Source: an uncultured Woeseiaceae bacterium (GTDB lineage Bacteria > Pseudomonadota > Gammaproteobacteria > Steroidobacterales > Woeseiaceae). Taken from it: a DNA stretch of 64,000 nucleotides. The notes under the pieces were generated by a model. It saw only the letters and a program-made list of their open reading frames with translations. It was not told where the DNA came from and made no database searches. Of the stretch, positions 1 to 9,485 are shown piece after piece; within the stretch, counting starts at the first letter, position 1, and the number at the start of each line of letters is the position of its first letter. The stretch spans positions 186,001 to 250,000 of the forward strand of contig CALZJH010000007.1 of the NCBI GenBank assembly GCA_945787845.1, read 5' to 3'. A program made the position numbers and the translations under genes.

Positions 1-1299
1 GACCTTAATGCCCAGATTCAGGAGGCCCTCGAAGAGAACATAATGCTCGAGATGGAGGACCTCCCCGACGTCCCGAGAACGGACGCCGAGACCACGGCCG
101 AAGTCGAGACGATCAAGGCTGATGAGCTGTGGGAGTCGCGAGCCGCCGACCGTATCCAGGACGGTGGCTGGAACGGCGAAGGCCGGCCCATCTCTGAATT
201 TGCTGACGAATCCGGCCAGTCGCTGCGCGACCATCTGCTGTGGCAGCTCGAAATGGAGCACTTCACGCCTCGCGAGATCATTATTGGGGAATCCATCGTC
301 GATTCGATCAACGACGACGGCTACCTGGAGGCCGATTTCGACGAGATTCTCGAGACCCTGGACGAGAAACCGGCCGTTACCGAACGCGAGGTCGAGAAGA
401 CGCTCGTCAAGATCCAGCGCCTCGACCCTATGGGCGTCGGCGCGCGCACTCTCTCAGAGTGCATCATCCTGCAACTCAGCCAGCTTGACTGGAATACGCC
501 CGGCCTGCAGCTCGCGATCGAGATTGCCGGCGATCACCTCGACCTGGTTGCAACACGCGACTACGGCGAACTGCGCCGCGGCCTCAGGACTTCCGAAGAC
601 GACTTGCACACGGCCCTCGCGCTGATTCGCGGCTGTAACCCACGACCCGGGACGGCAGTGAGTTCAGCCGCGGCAGAGTACGTCATTCCTGACGTCTTCG
701 TCCGCAAGGTCGACAATCGCTGGCAGGTAGAGATCAGCCCGACCGGCGTACCGCGACTATCGGTCAATCAGCAGTACGCCAAGTTGCTGCGCGGCAGCGG
801 CGAGCACACGGTACTGAAATCACAGCTGCAGGAAGCACGCTGGCTGATTCGGAGCCTCGAAATACGCAACGAGACGCTGCTCAAGGTCGCGACCAGCATC
901 GTATCGCGCCAGACTGAGTTCCTGGAACACGGGGACGAGGCCATGAAACCCATGGTCCTGCGCGACATCGCCGACGAAATCGGCATGCATGAATCAACGA
1001 TTTCACGCGTAACAACCAACAAGTACATGCACACCCCGCGAGGCGTTTTCGAGTTCAAGTACTTCTTCTCGTCCCACCTCTCGTCCGAAAGCGGCGAGGA
1101 CCAGTCCTCGACCTCAGTTCGCGCGAAAATCCGCAAACTGATCGGTGCCGAGAACCCGGCGAAACCGCTCAGTGACAGCAAGATCACGAACTTACTGAAG
1201 GACGAAGGTATTTCGGTTGCGAGACGCACAGTCGCGAAGTACCGTGAAGCTATGAATATTCCGTCGTCGAGCGAACGCAGGGTTCGCGACGCCAGATAA
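1..1299 (+). CDS. rpoN: RNA polymerase sigma-54 factor, 5' truncated by window edge
   Basis: Frame is open from base 1 upstream of the listed ORF start at 43; C-terminal RpoN-box-like ARRTVAKYREAMNIPSSSERR; followed by hpf-ptsN-rapZ as in the classical rpoN operon. Confidence 0.97.
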   Translation, partial: DLNAQIQEALEENIMLEMEDLPDVPRTDAETTAEVETIKADELWESRAADRIQDGGWNGEGRPISEFADESGQSLRDHLLWQLEMEHFTPREIIIGESIVDSINDDGYLEADFDEILETLDEKPAVTEREVEKTLVKIQRLDPMGVGARTLSECIILQLSQLDWNTPGLQLAIEIAGDHLDLVATRDYGELRRGLRTSEDDLHTALALIRGCNPRPGTAVSSAAAEYVIPDVFVRKVDNRWQVEISPTGVPRLSVNQQYAKLLRGSGEHTVLKSQLQEARWLIRSLEIRNETLLKVATSIVSRQTEFLEHGDEAMKPMVLRDIADEIGMHESTISRVTTNKYMHTPRGVFEFKYFFSSHLSSESGEDQSSTSVRAKIRKLIGAENPAKPLSDSKITNLLKDEGISVARRTVAKYREAMNIPSSSERRVRDAR

Positions 1300-1387
1300 G
1301 GATGCTAGGTAAGAATCACTACATGAAGGAGGACCAACGGACTGTTATCCTGAACCCGCAGGTAAATCGAGAATATGGGAGACCATT

Positions 1388-1708
1388 ATGCAGTTGAATG
1401 TTTCAGGCCATCATGTCGAGGTAACTGAATCCATGAGAGACTATGTCGGCGCAAAAGTAGACAAGATCGGCCGACATTTTGACATTGTGTCTGACGTCCA
1501 ATGTATCCTGACCGTAGAAAAACTACGGCACAAAGCCGAGGCCACTGCCAGCGTCAATGGCGGCACCATTTACTGTGACCATATCGAAGAGGATATGTAC
1601 GCAGCAATTGATGGTCTCGTAGACAAACTTGAACGGCGCGTGCGCAAGTACAAAGAAAAACTTGTCGACCACCACGCCCGAGATAAACACAAAGAACGAT
1701 ACGCCTGA
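1388..1708 (+). CDS. hpf: Ribosome hibernation promoting factor (short HPF/YfiA family)
   Basis: MQLNVSGHHVEVTESMRDYVGAKVDKIGRHFD...; position downstream of rpoN. Confidence 0.95.
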   Translation: MQLNVSGHHVEVTESMRDYVGAKVDKIGRHFDIVSDVQCILTVEKLRHKAEATASVNGGTIYCDHIEEDMYAAIDGLVDKLERRVRKYKEKLVDHHARDKHKERYA

Positions 1709-1771
1709 CACGGCGGTTCCGGCGCGGTCAAGCGGGGCCGCGCCGGCCGTTCTCAGCAAGAATCCATTCCT

Positions 1772-2251
1772 ATGTCGCTCCAAGAAATCATCAAGCCTGA
1801 CGGTGTCCTGTGCAACGCCACCGCCCGCAGCAAGAAGCACTGTCTCGAGATATTGAGCGAACTCCTCATTCGCAACATTCCGGACGTCGCGAGCGACGAT
1901 ATTTTCGAGTGCCTGATCAGCCGTGAGCGGCTCGGGTGCACGAGCCTCGACAGGGGAGCCGCATTTCCACATTGTCGCGTCAAGGGCATTGACGAAAGCG
2001 TCGCCGTACTCATCAAGCTTTCCGAACCCATTGACTTCGATGCGGCCGATGGTGAGCCGGTCGACATCGTGATCGCCATGATGGTTCCTGAAGAAGTCGA
2101 AGACCACCACCGCGCCGACGTCGAACTTGTGACCAGGGTCCTCGCCGACGAAGGATTGCGCGCCCGCCTCCGCGAAACAACCAGCAGTAAGGATCTCTAC
2201 GACGCCCTCATCAACGGCGCGGACATGACATGCCAGGCAAACTGCGCCTGA
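1772..2251 (+). CDS. ptsN: PTS IIA-like nitrogen regulatory protein
   Basis: Active-site-like DRGAAFPHCRVKG; rpoN operon context; overlaps rapZ start. Confidence 0.93.
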   Translation: MSLQEIIKPDGVLCNATARSKKHCLEILSELLIRNIPDVASDDIFECLISRERLGCTSLDRGAAFPHCRVKGIDESVAVLIKLSEPIDFDAADGEPVDIVIAMMVPEEVEDHHRADVELVTRVLADEGLRARLRETTSSKDLYDALINGADMTCQANCA

Positions 2252-3120
2252 TCATTGTCAGCGGACTTTCCGGCTCCGGAAAGTCCGTCGCCCTCCACGT
2301 TCTGGAAGACCTGGGCTACTACTGTATTGACAACCTACCGGCCGGATTGTTGGTCGCTGCCGTGGAAGAAATACGCCGCGGCGCGGGTGACACGCCCAGG
2401 CACCTGGCCGTGGGCGTCGACGCAAGAAACCAGGTCGAAAATCTGAACGCGCTGCCCGACCTGTTGCGCGAACTGCGCGAGCAGGGAGTCGACACAGATG
2501 TCATCTTCCTCCACGCCAGCGACGATATCCTGCTGCAACGCTACAGCGAATCCCGGCGACGCCATCCGCTCGCCGAGCAAGGCGTGCAACTGCGCGCGGC
2601 GATCGAAACCGAGCGCGCCGTGTTGTCGGAAGTGCAGATGTCGGCAGATCTGATCATCGATACCTCGCAGTCGAGCATTTACGAACTGGCGGACGTGATT
2701 CGTTCGCGCGTCGATTCCCGCGAATCGCAGTCACTGTCCGTGCTGATTGAGAGTTTTGGCTTCAAGTACGGTATTCCCACCGATGCCGATTTCGTTTTTG
2801 ACCTGCGAAGCCTGCCCAACCCCTACTGGACGCTGAAGTTGCGCGGTCTGAACGGCATGGACCAGGAAGTACAACGTTTTCTCGACAAGCAGCCCAAGTT
2901 CGCCGAAATGTTTGAGGACATTCGCGCGTTCCTCGGTCGCTGGATACCGCATTACAAGGAAGCGAACCGCGGCTATCTCACCGTGGCGATCGGCTGCACG
3001 GGCGGCCAACACCGCTCTGTGTATATGACCGAGAAGCTCGCCGCCGCATTGCGGGATCGTCACGAGACCATCCTGACGCGCCACAACAGCCTGCCCGAGC
3101 ATCGTCTCCGTCCGGACTAA
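2230..3120 (+). CDS. rapZ: RNase adapter protein RapZ (P-loop)
   Basis: LIIVSGLSGSGKSVALHVLEDLGYYCIDNLP and C-terminal IGCTGGQHRSVYMTEKLA. Confidence 0.97.
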   Translation: MPGKLRLIIVSGLSGSGKSVALHVLEDLGYYCIDNLPAGLLVAAVEEIRRGAGDTPRHLAVGVDARNQVENLNALPDLLRELREQGVDTDVIFLHASDDILLQRYSESRRRHPLAEQGVQLRAAIETERAVLSEVQMSADLIIDTSQSSIYELADVIRSRVDSRESQSLSVLIESFGFKYGIPTDADFVFDLRSLPNPYWTLKLRGLNGMDQEVQRFLDKQPKFAEMFEDIRAFLGRWIPHYKEANRGYLTVAIGCTGGQHRSVYMTEKLAAALRDRHETILTRHNSLPEHRLRPD

Positions 3121-3139
3121 GCTGCTAAACTCCGCGGGC

Positions 3140-4489
3140 ATGGAAGCGCGAGACCACACAAAAGCCAATGCCGAACTCCTCCTGGAGAAGCTCGACAGCG
3201 GCCGCATGCGATCCGCCGCCATGATGGTGAACAGCCTGCACCCGGCCGAAGTCGCGCGCCTTCTCGAATCCTTGCCGCTCAAGGATCGTGCTGTCCTCTG
3301 GGAAATGGTCGACCACGACCTCGAGGGCGACGTCCTTGTCGAGCTTGCCGAGGTAGTTCGTGACGGCCTGATCAAGGGCATGGGCACGGAGGACCTTGTC
3401 GCTGCGACCGAAGGCATGGAGGTCGACGATCTCGCTGATCTTGTCGCCGACCTTCCGGAATCCGTAACGCAGGAAGTCCTGCAGTCACTCGACAAGCAGG
3501 ACCACGAGCGGCTGCAGCAGGTCCTCGCGTACGACGAGGAAAGCGCAGGCGGCATGATGAACGTCGACGTCGTGACCGTGCGCCCCGACGTCACGCTGGA
3601 AGTCGTCTCCCGCTACCTCAGGGCCGCCGGTGAGATACCGGACGGCACAGATTCAATCTTCGTTGTCAGCCGCGACAACACGTACATCGGCTCGTTGTTT
3701 CTTTCCCGACTGCTGACGCATGACCCCGACACCATGGTGGCCAACGTCATGTCGACCGACCTGATGCCGATCCCGGCACACACGCCGTCTAACCAGGTTG
3801 TCTGGGAATTCGAGAATCGCGATCTGCTGTCGGCACCGGTCATTGACGACGACTATCGCGTACTCGGCCGTATTACGGTCGATGACGTTGTCGACGTCAT
3901 CCGCGACGAAGCGGAGCATGCCCTCATGGGCGCGGTCGGTCTGGACGAAGAGGACGACATGTTCGCGCCCGTTTTCAAGAGCGCGACGCGCAGGGCGCTC
4001 TGGCTTGGGGTCAATCTCGGCACCGCCTTCCTCGCGGCGGCCGTTGTCGACCAGTTCAAGACGACCCTCGACGCCATTGTGCTGCTTGCCGTATTGATGC
4101 CGATCGTACCCAGTATGGGTGGCGTCGCCGGTACACAGTCGCTGGTCATCATCACGCGCGCCATCGCGCTCGGGCAGATAAACAGCGCGAATGCGGCCGG
4201 TATCCTGCGCAAGGAGTTGATGGTGGGCGTGCTGAACGGCATCGGCTGGGCGCTGATCGTATCTGTCTTTACCTACCTGTGGTTCGGTGACTGGCGTATC
4301 GGCGGCATCATCGGCGCGGCCATGATCATCAACCTCGTCGTGGCCGCGTCGGCCGGCTTTGTTATTCCGTTGACCCTGAAACGCCTGAAAGTGGATCCTG
4401 CGCTAGCCGGCGGTGTGGTGCTGACAACGGTCACCGATGTGATCGGTTACATGGCCTTCCTGGGACTCGCCGCGATCTTCCTCATGTAA
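3140..4489 (+). CDS. mgtE: Magnesium transporter MgtE
   Basis: N-terminal MgtE_N repeats, CBS domains, C-terminal membrane domain (MPIVPSMGGVAGTQSLVIITRAIALG). Confidence 0.95.
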   Translation: MEARDHTKANAELLLEKLDSGRMRSAAMMVNSLHPAEVARLLESLPLKDRAVLWEMVDHDLEGDVLVELAEVVRDGLIKGMGTEDLVAATEGMEVDDLADLVADLPESVTQEVLQSLDKQDHERLQQVLAYDEESAGGMMNVDVVTVRPDVTLEVVSRYLRAAGEIPDGTDSIFVVSRDNTYIGSLFLSRLLTHDPDTMVANVMSTDLMPIPAHTPSNQVVWEFENRDLLSAPVIDDDYRVLGRITVDDVVDVIRDEAEHALMGAVGLDEEDDMFAPVFKSATRRALWLGVNLGTAFLAAAVVDQFKTTLDAIVLLAVLMPIVPSMGGVAGTQSLVIITRAIALGQINSANAAGILRKELMVGVLNGIGWALIVSVFTYLWFGDWRIGGIIGAAMIINLVVAASAGFVIPLTLKRLKVDPALAGGVVLTTVTDVIGYMAFLGLAAIFLM

Positions 4490-5687
4490 AGGCGCTGAGG
4501 TCTTTCTTGATCCAGCTCGGCGCAAACAGGCGCGGGACGTCCTTGCCGTCCACAAAGTCCAGCAACTCGTCTTTTACCTTCATGGCATCCCTGTAACCCA
4601 GGTTCATGAGTTCTCGCGTGTAGGCCATCTCGAACAGCAGGAAGCTCAGGAGACGATTCTCACCGGGATTGCTACCACCAACGCCTCGCAGCAGTGCGCG
4701 AATGGCGAACGGCAGTTCGGCACGGTGCTTGTGGGCGATCACCCGCAGGTCTTCGCTCGGCACGATCAGCATCGTGTCGATCGGCCGGTAGGGCCGGCCG
4801 CCACGCCGGTCTCCTTCGGGTGGCGCTGAGTCCAGCATTTCGTTGATGCGGGTAATGCGTTCAAGGTCGGAATACAGGCCGTCCATGAACAGGGTGTCGA
4901 GCATGTAACCTGCGATCTGGGCGAAGCTCGGCGGATCGCCCGGAGTATCCGGGACCTTCTCCCCGGTCTCGTCGCGAATGCCGATGACGAGAATTCGATC
5001 GGCACCCAAATGCACCGCCGGACTCAGGGGAGTCGCCTGGCGCATGGCGCCATCGCCGAAATACTCGTTACCTATGCACACGGGCGGAAATATCATCGGC
5101 ACCGCAATCGATGCCATGAGGTGATCCAGGTGCAGCTCGATGTTCTTGCCGAGCCGCCGCGTGCGCTCCCACGGCTTCAGGTCGGACCGCGCTTCGAAGA
5201 ACGTTGTCGACCTCGCCGAGGCATAGCCGGCCGCGGTGACCGCAACGGCGTCGAGATGCCCGGCTTCGATGCCGTCCTGGATCCGGGGAAAGTGCACGTT
5301 ATTGCTTAGCAAGGCACGCAGCGGCGCATTATCCAACAGCGATTTCGGTGTGCCGACCAGCCAGCCACCGAGGATCAACGATGCCATCCAGTGCAGGCTG
5401 CTCTTGAGCATGGTCAGGTGATCGGTCTTGTAGACGTGGTGACAGCGAAAATGGCCCCAGACCCGCTCGAGCTCGGCGACGGCGGTACGGTAATTCCGGG
5501 CACGGGATGCGAGAACCACCGAGTTGACGGCCCCGGCGGACGTACCGCTGATAACCGAGAACGGGTTGGGCCGGCCGCGCGGCATCAATTCGGCCAGCGC
5601 CTTGAGTACGCCGACCTGGAATGCGCCGCGGGCACCGCCGCCCGGCATGACCAGGGCGGTTCTGACTTTGTCCGGCTGGCTGCTCAT
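4482..5687 (-). CDS. Patatin-like phospholipase family protein
   Basis: ALVMPGGGARGAFQVGVLKAL, GTSAGA nucleophile motif, GDGAMRQ Asp motif. Confidence 0.93.
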   Translation of the reverse strand: MSSQPDKVRTALVMPGGGARGAFQVGVLKALAELMPRGRPNPFSVISGTSAGAVNSVVLASRARNYRTAVAELERVWGHFRCHHVYKTDHLTMLKSSLHWMASLILGGWLVGTPKSLLDNAPLRALLSNNVHFPRIQDGIEAGHLDAVAVTAAGYASARSTTFFEARSDLKPWERTRRLGKNIELHLDHLMASIAVPMIFPPVCIGNEYFGDGAMRQATPLSPAVHLGADRILVIGIRDETGEKVPDTPGDPPSFAQIAGYMLDTLFMDGLYSDLERITRINEMLDSAPPEGDRRGGRPYRPIDTMLIVPSEDLRVIAHKHRAELPFAIRALLRGVGGSNPGENRLLSFLLFEMAYTRELMNLGYRDAMKVKDELLDFVDGKDVPRLFAPSWIKKDLSAFT

Positions 5688-5762
5688 GCCCTAATTGTAA
5701 AGAGATACTTCGCCATGATGGAGATCGTATTATAATGCGCGTCCGAAAAAGGGACGCGTATC

Positions 5763-6305
5763 ATGAATCGAAATATTACTGTCACCCTCGTTTTCGTCGC
5801 CCTGGCGGCCATATTTGGCTTTACCTCCATCGGCATTGCCAATGACCAGGTGACGACCGGCGACCCGGCACCTGAATTCGAGCTGTCCGACCAGAACGGC
5901 CAGCTGCATTCGCTCGAGGACTATCGGGACCGGTGGGTTGTGCTGTATTTCTACCCGAAAGACGAAACACCCGGATGCACGACCGAGGCCTGCGAATTCC
6001 GCGACAATATCTTCGCTTACAGGGAGCTGAACGCGCAGATCCTGGGTGTCAGCCTTGACGACGCGGAGTCGCACAAGGCATTTGCGGAAAACCACGGGCT
6101 CCCCTTCCCACTGCTCGCCGATGTCGACGGGGAAGCCTCCACGGCCTATGGCGTCAAAACGCGCATGTTCGGCATGACCGTCGCCAAGCGCCAGACGTTT
6201 ATCATTGGGCCCGACGGCACTATTGCAAAGCACTACGACAAGGTAAAACCTGCAGAGCACTCCGATGAGGTTCTGGCTGACCTCAGGAAGCTGACGGCGC
6301 TCTGA
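5763..6305 (+). CDS. Thioredoxin-dependent peroxiredoxin (Bcp/PrxQ-like), N-terminal signal/anchor
   Basis: VLYFYPKDETPGCTTEACEFRDN peroxidatic-Cys motif; hydrophobic N-terminus. Confidence 0.92.
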   Translation: MNRNITVTLVFVALAAIFGFTSIGIANDQVTTGDPAPEFELSDQNGQLHSLEDYRDRWVVLYFYPKDETPGCTTEACEFRDNIFAYRELNAQILGVSLDDAESHKAFAENHGLPFPLLADVDGEASTAYGVKTRMFGMTVAKRQTFIIGPDGTIAKHYDKVKPAEHSDEVLADLRKLTAL

Positions 6306-6346
6306 GGATCAGGTTTCGGACTTCCGCTTTACGAATGGCGGCGCAG

Positions 6347-7975
6347 CTAAAATTCCGCTACGGCGATAGACTCTGGCGGCAATTCGAAGACGCTCTGCGG
6401 CATCGCAACCGTGGTAAGCGGGTTTGCCGGGTCGGCGCTGGCGTCAAACACGAACAATTGGGTTGGTGTCACAACCGTGCCGTCGAGCGAAACTCTCGTA
6501 GTTCGCGATGTTTGGTTACGGTTGACGAGCAACACCCTTATGACGCCGGTCGTTGTATCGCGTGATACCAGTACTGCACCCATACCAGCATCAAGTCGAC
6601 CATCCGCAATACCTTGAACCACAATTCGCTCGGTCGTATCCGAAACCAGTTTCGCCATGAGTTCGTACGCGCGATACAGTGGCCGCGGTGTACCGCCATT
6701 GTCGATCAGCCCGAGCGCGATGGCCGGGAAGAAGTCGTAGATGATCGCATTGTGAGAGCGATCGAGACCGGTGTTAGCGCCCAGCGCGAGCACTGTGGTC
6801 GCATGTAGAGCTGGCGCCATGGAGCTTGCGTACTGCTGGTCGCCCGCTCGAGTAGCGAGATCCGGACCCCACTCAGCCAGGACCATCTCAATATCCTGAT
6901 AGTTTGTAGATCCCTGAATCGCGCTTTCAGTCAATTGAATAGCGTCGGCGATTACCAGCGGATCGTCGTTATACGCATGAAACGAGATGAAATCGAACGG
7001 AATATTGACGGCATCGAGATTGACGATAGTTGCGACCGCCGTGGTTGCACTGATGAAACTGCCGAGCCCAATCTTAATAGCCTGTCCATTTGGATCTGCG
7101 GTCGTATCCCTGTAGCCATCGAGTTCAAGCAGCGTTGCAATTGCCATATCGAAGAATGAATCAGGGTCCGCCGTTAATGTCGGCTCCCAAAAGGTCGCGA
7201 TCTCGGGCTCGTTCCAGACTTCCCAGTAGCGAACCGGTCTTGGACGTTCAGTGCCTGTCTTTGCACCGGTGCCTTCGACGACACGTGATACCAAACCAGC
7301 AGCGGCCTTTGAAAAGACCACTGGATCCGCCGGCTCATTGTTTGAAACGCTGTTGGTGAATGTAGCGTCACAACTGAGCCGATTCGGCGTCTGATTGATC
7401 GATAGCGCACGCGGCATATGGTCAATCGAGACGTACGGTGTGGCACCAAATGCCGTTGCATCATCGATAACTGATCGCACGTAGTCCAGTTGATAACGAG
7501 CATCGACAATGCTCGCTTCAAGCACCGGACTTCCATCAGTGAACGTAAACCAGTCTCGGCTAGCGATGAGCGCAGTATCCGTCGCGAAAGCTGTTTCGGA
7601 TTCGGGCGTTGCGTTAAGACACGGACTGCCATCGGTCAGTGTTGGCAATATCTCCGTGGCGATTTCCCAGCGCCCGGCACCGATGCGCCAATCAGCGCCA
7701 GTAATCGTTGATGAAAATCCGACATCCTGCATGTTGGTCATCAGCCCAGGTACGTTTTGGTAGTCGTAAAGAACGCCGGAAAGATCGTAGTAGCCGATCA
7801 GTGCAGGGCTCAGCGCATTTGCAGCATCTGCACTGTTTACGGCGAGATCCCAGTTTGGCGCTACTGGCGGTGGAGGAGGTGGCGGCGTTGGCGGCGCGGA
7901 ACCACCCGAACCTCCGCAGGCCGCGAGTACTGCCATTGTCGCGCCGGTAACCGCGAGCTTTCTGATCCTGTCCAT
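6347..7975 (-). CDS. Secreted lipoprotein with GH39-like glycoside hydrolase domain
   Basis: Lipobox VLAACGG followed by poly-Pro linker; RYWEVWNEPEIATFW acid/base-like motif; FISFHAYNDDP. Confidence 0.7.
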   Translation of the reverse strand: MDRIRKLAVTGATMAVLAACGGSGGSAPPTPPPPPPPVAPNWDLAVNSADAANALSPALIGYYDLSGVLYDYQNVPGLMTNMQDVGFSSTITGADWRIGAGRWEIATEILPTLTDGSPCLNATPESETAFATDTALIASRDWFTFTDGSPVLEASIVDARYQLDYVRSVIDDATAFGATPYVSIDHMPRALSINQTPNRLSCDATFTNSVSNNEPADPVVFSKAAAGLVSRVVEGTGAKTGTERPRPVRYWEVWNEPEIATFWEPTLTADPDSFFDMAIATLLELDGYRDTTADPNGQAIKIGLGSFISATTAVATIVNLDAVNIPFDFISFHAYNDDPLVIADAIQLTESAIQGSTNYQDIEMVLAEWGPDLATRAGDQQYASSMAPALHATTVLALGANTGLDRSHNAIIYDFFPAIALGLIDNGGTPRPLYRAYELMAKLVSDTTERIVVQGIADGRLDAGMGAVLVSRDTTTGVIRVLLVNRNQTSRTTRVSLDGTVVTPTQLFVFDASADPANPLTTVAMPQSVFELPPESIAVAEF

Positions 7976-8166
7976 TACCCATCACTCCCAGGCACTCCAA
8001 TTCAGATTCACTGCATCGGAGCGGCAATATGTTTACTGATTGATTTAACGATACATGGACGATTAGGACTGTGACGTGATGGTCGCTTTTAGCCGAAAGC
8101 CGCCAGTCGGCCCCTTTGCGATAAGATGACGGCTTCTCAACAAAAGCAGACCCCTGTGACCGGATC

Positions 8167-8673
8167 ATGTGGAGTGTAGTACCGAGTGTCGCCGTTCTTG
8201 GGCTGGTTGCCATCGTCGCAGCACGACTCGCGCAGAGTCGCTCATCGCCAATCGACGCGGCAGCCGAACGAATTGCCGCATCCACGGTGCTAGGCATTAG
8301 CACAGCCGTTCAGAGTGCACACTTCGTGGAGGAGTGGGCTACGGGGTTTCACGCGCGCTTTCCGGCCTTGTTAGGCCTGGATCCTATGCCGCTGTCTCTA
8401 TTTGTTGCTTTCAACCTGGCGTGGATAGCTATCTGGATCGTATCAATACCGTTTCTTCGACGCGGTCGAAAAGCAGCGTTCTTCGCAGCGTGGTTTCTTG
8501 CTATCGCCGGAATCCTGAACGGTATTGCGCATCCAATGATGGCTATGGCATCGGGTGGCTACTTCCCGGGCCTGATAACGTCACCGTTTATTGGAATTGC
8601 TGGCGTGATTCTCTGGCAACGACTTCAAAGGGCCACTTCAAAGCCTGTGCGGATAAGGAATAACGCATCATGA
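8167..8673 (+). CDS. HXXEE domain membrane protein
   Basis: HFVEEWATGFHARFP motif, four predicted hydrophobic segments. Confidence 0.75.
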   Translation: MWSVVPSVAVLGLVAIVAARLAQSRSSPIDAAAERIAASTVLGISTAVQSAHFVEEWATGFHARFPALLGLDPMPLSLFVAFNLAWIAIWIVSIPFLRRGRKAAFFAAWFLAIAGILNGIAHPMMAMASGGYFPGLITSPFIGIAGVILWQRLQRATSKPVRIRNNAS

Positions 8674-9446
8674 CGGTATCAGGCACTAGTTTTGGAAAGG
8701 CAGCGAAAGATTACGGCACTTTTCGGGCCGGATTTCCTGAGTCGATTTTCGATCGGCTCGCTGCGTTCAATGTTGGGCTGCGAGGTCAAACGGTAATCGA
8801 TCTCGGGACCGGAACCGGAACGCTGGCCCGCGGATTTGCTCGAAACGGTTGCCATGTGATCGGCGTTGACCCTGACCCACGAATGCTCGGCGAAGCACAG
8901 AAGCTGGATCGCCGGAATAGCGTGAGCGTCAGATACGTGGAGGCAAAAGCCGAGTCCACGGGTCTGGACAGCGGCACTGCTGATGTCGTGACAGCAGGTC
9001 AGTGTTGGCACTGGTTCGATCAGCCTCGGGCAATTGCGGAGGTGAACCGCCTCCTCAAAGCTGGCGGCAGGCTTGTCATCGCTAACTTCGATTGGCTGCC
9101 ACTGGCCGGGAACGTGGTCGAGGCCACAGAAGAGTTAATCATTCAGTACAACCCTGCCTGGCATTTTGGCGGCGGCCTCGGCATGTACCCGCATTACCTT
9201 CCGGTATTGAGCCAGGCGGGCATGCAGAATATCCAGACGTTTTCCTATGACATGGACGTGCCCTATTCGCCGGAGGCATGGAGAGGCCGCATCCGGGCAA
9301 GTGCGGGCGTCACTGCATTGGATGCGGACTCAGCTCAAAAATTTGATGCGGACCATTTGCGATTGCTTGCCAGGCGGTTTCCATCGGATGTTCTCGAGGT
9401 ACCCCACCGCGTTTTCGCCATTGTCGCGGAAGCGGCCGACGAGTGA
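8670..9446 (+). CDS. Class I SAM-dependent methyltransferase
   Basis: VIDLGTGTGTLARGFARNGCHVIGVDPDPRML; 4-bp ATGA overlap with the preceding gene. Confidence 0.9.
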   Translation: MTVSGTSFGKAAKDYGTFRAGFPESIFDRLAAFNVGLRGQTVIDLGTGTGTLARGFARNGCHVIGVDPDPRMLGEAQKLDRRNSVSVRYVEAKAESTGLDSGTADVVTAGQCWHWFDQPRAIAEVNRLLKAGGRLVIANFDWLPLAGNVVEATEELIIQYNPAWHFGGGLGMYPHYLPVLSQAGMQNIQTFSYDMDVPYSPEAWRGRIRASAGVTALDADSAQKFDADHLRLLARRFPSDVLEVPHRVFAIVAEAADE

Positions 9447-9485
9447 CCATTCCGGCCGCGTCCGCATGGCGCTTCACCGGAGCAG

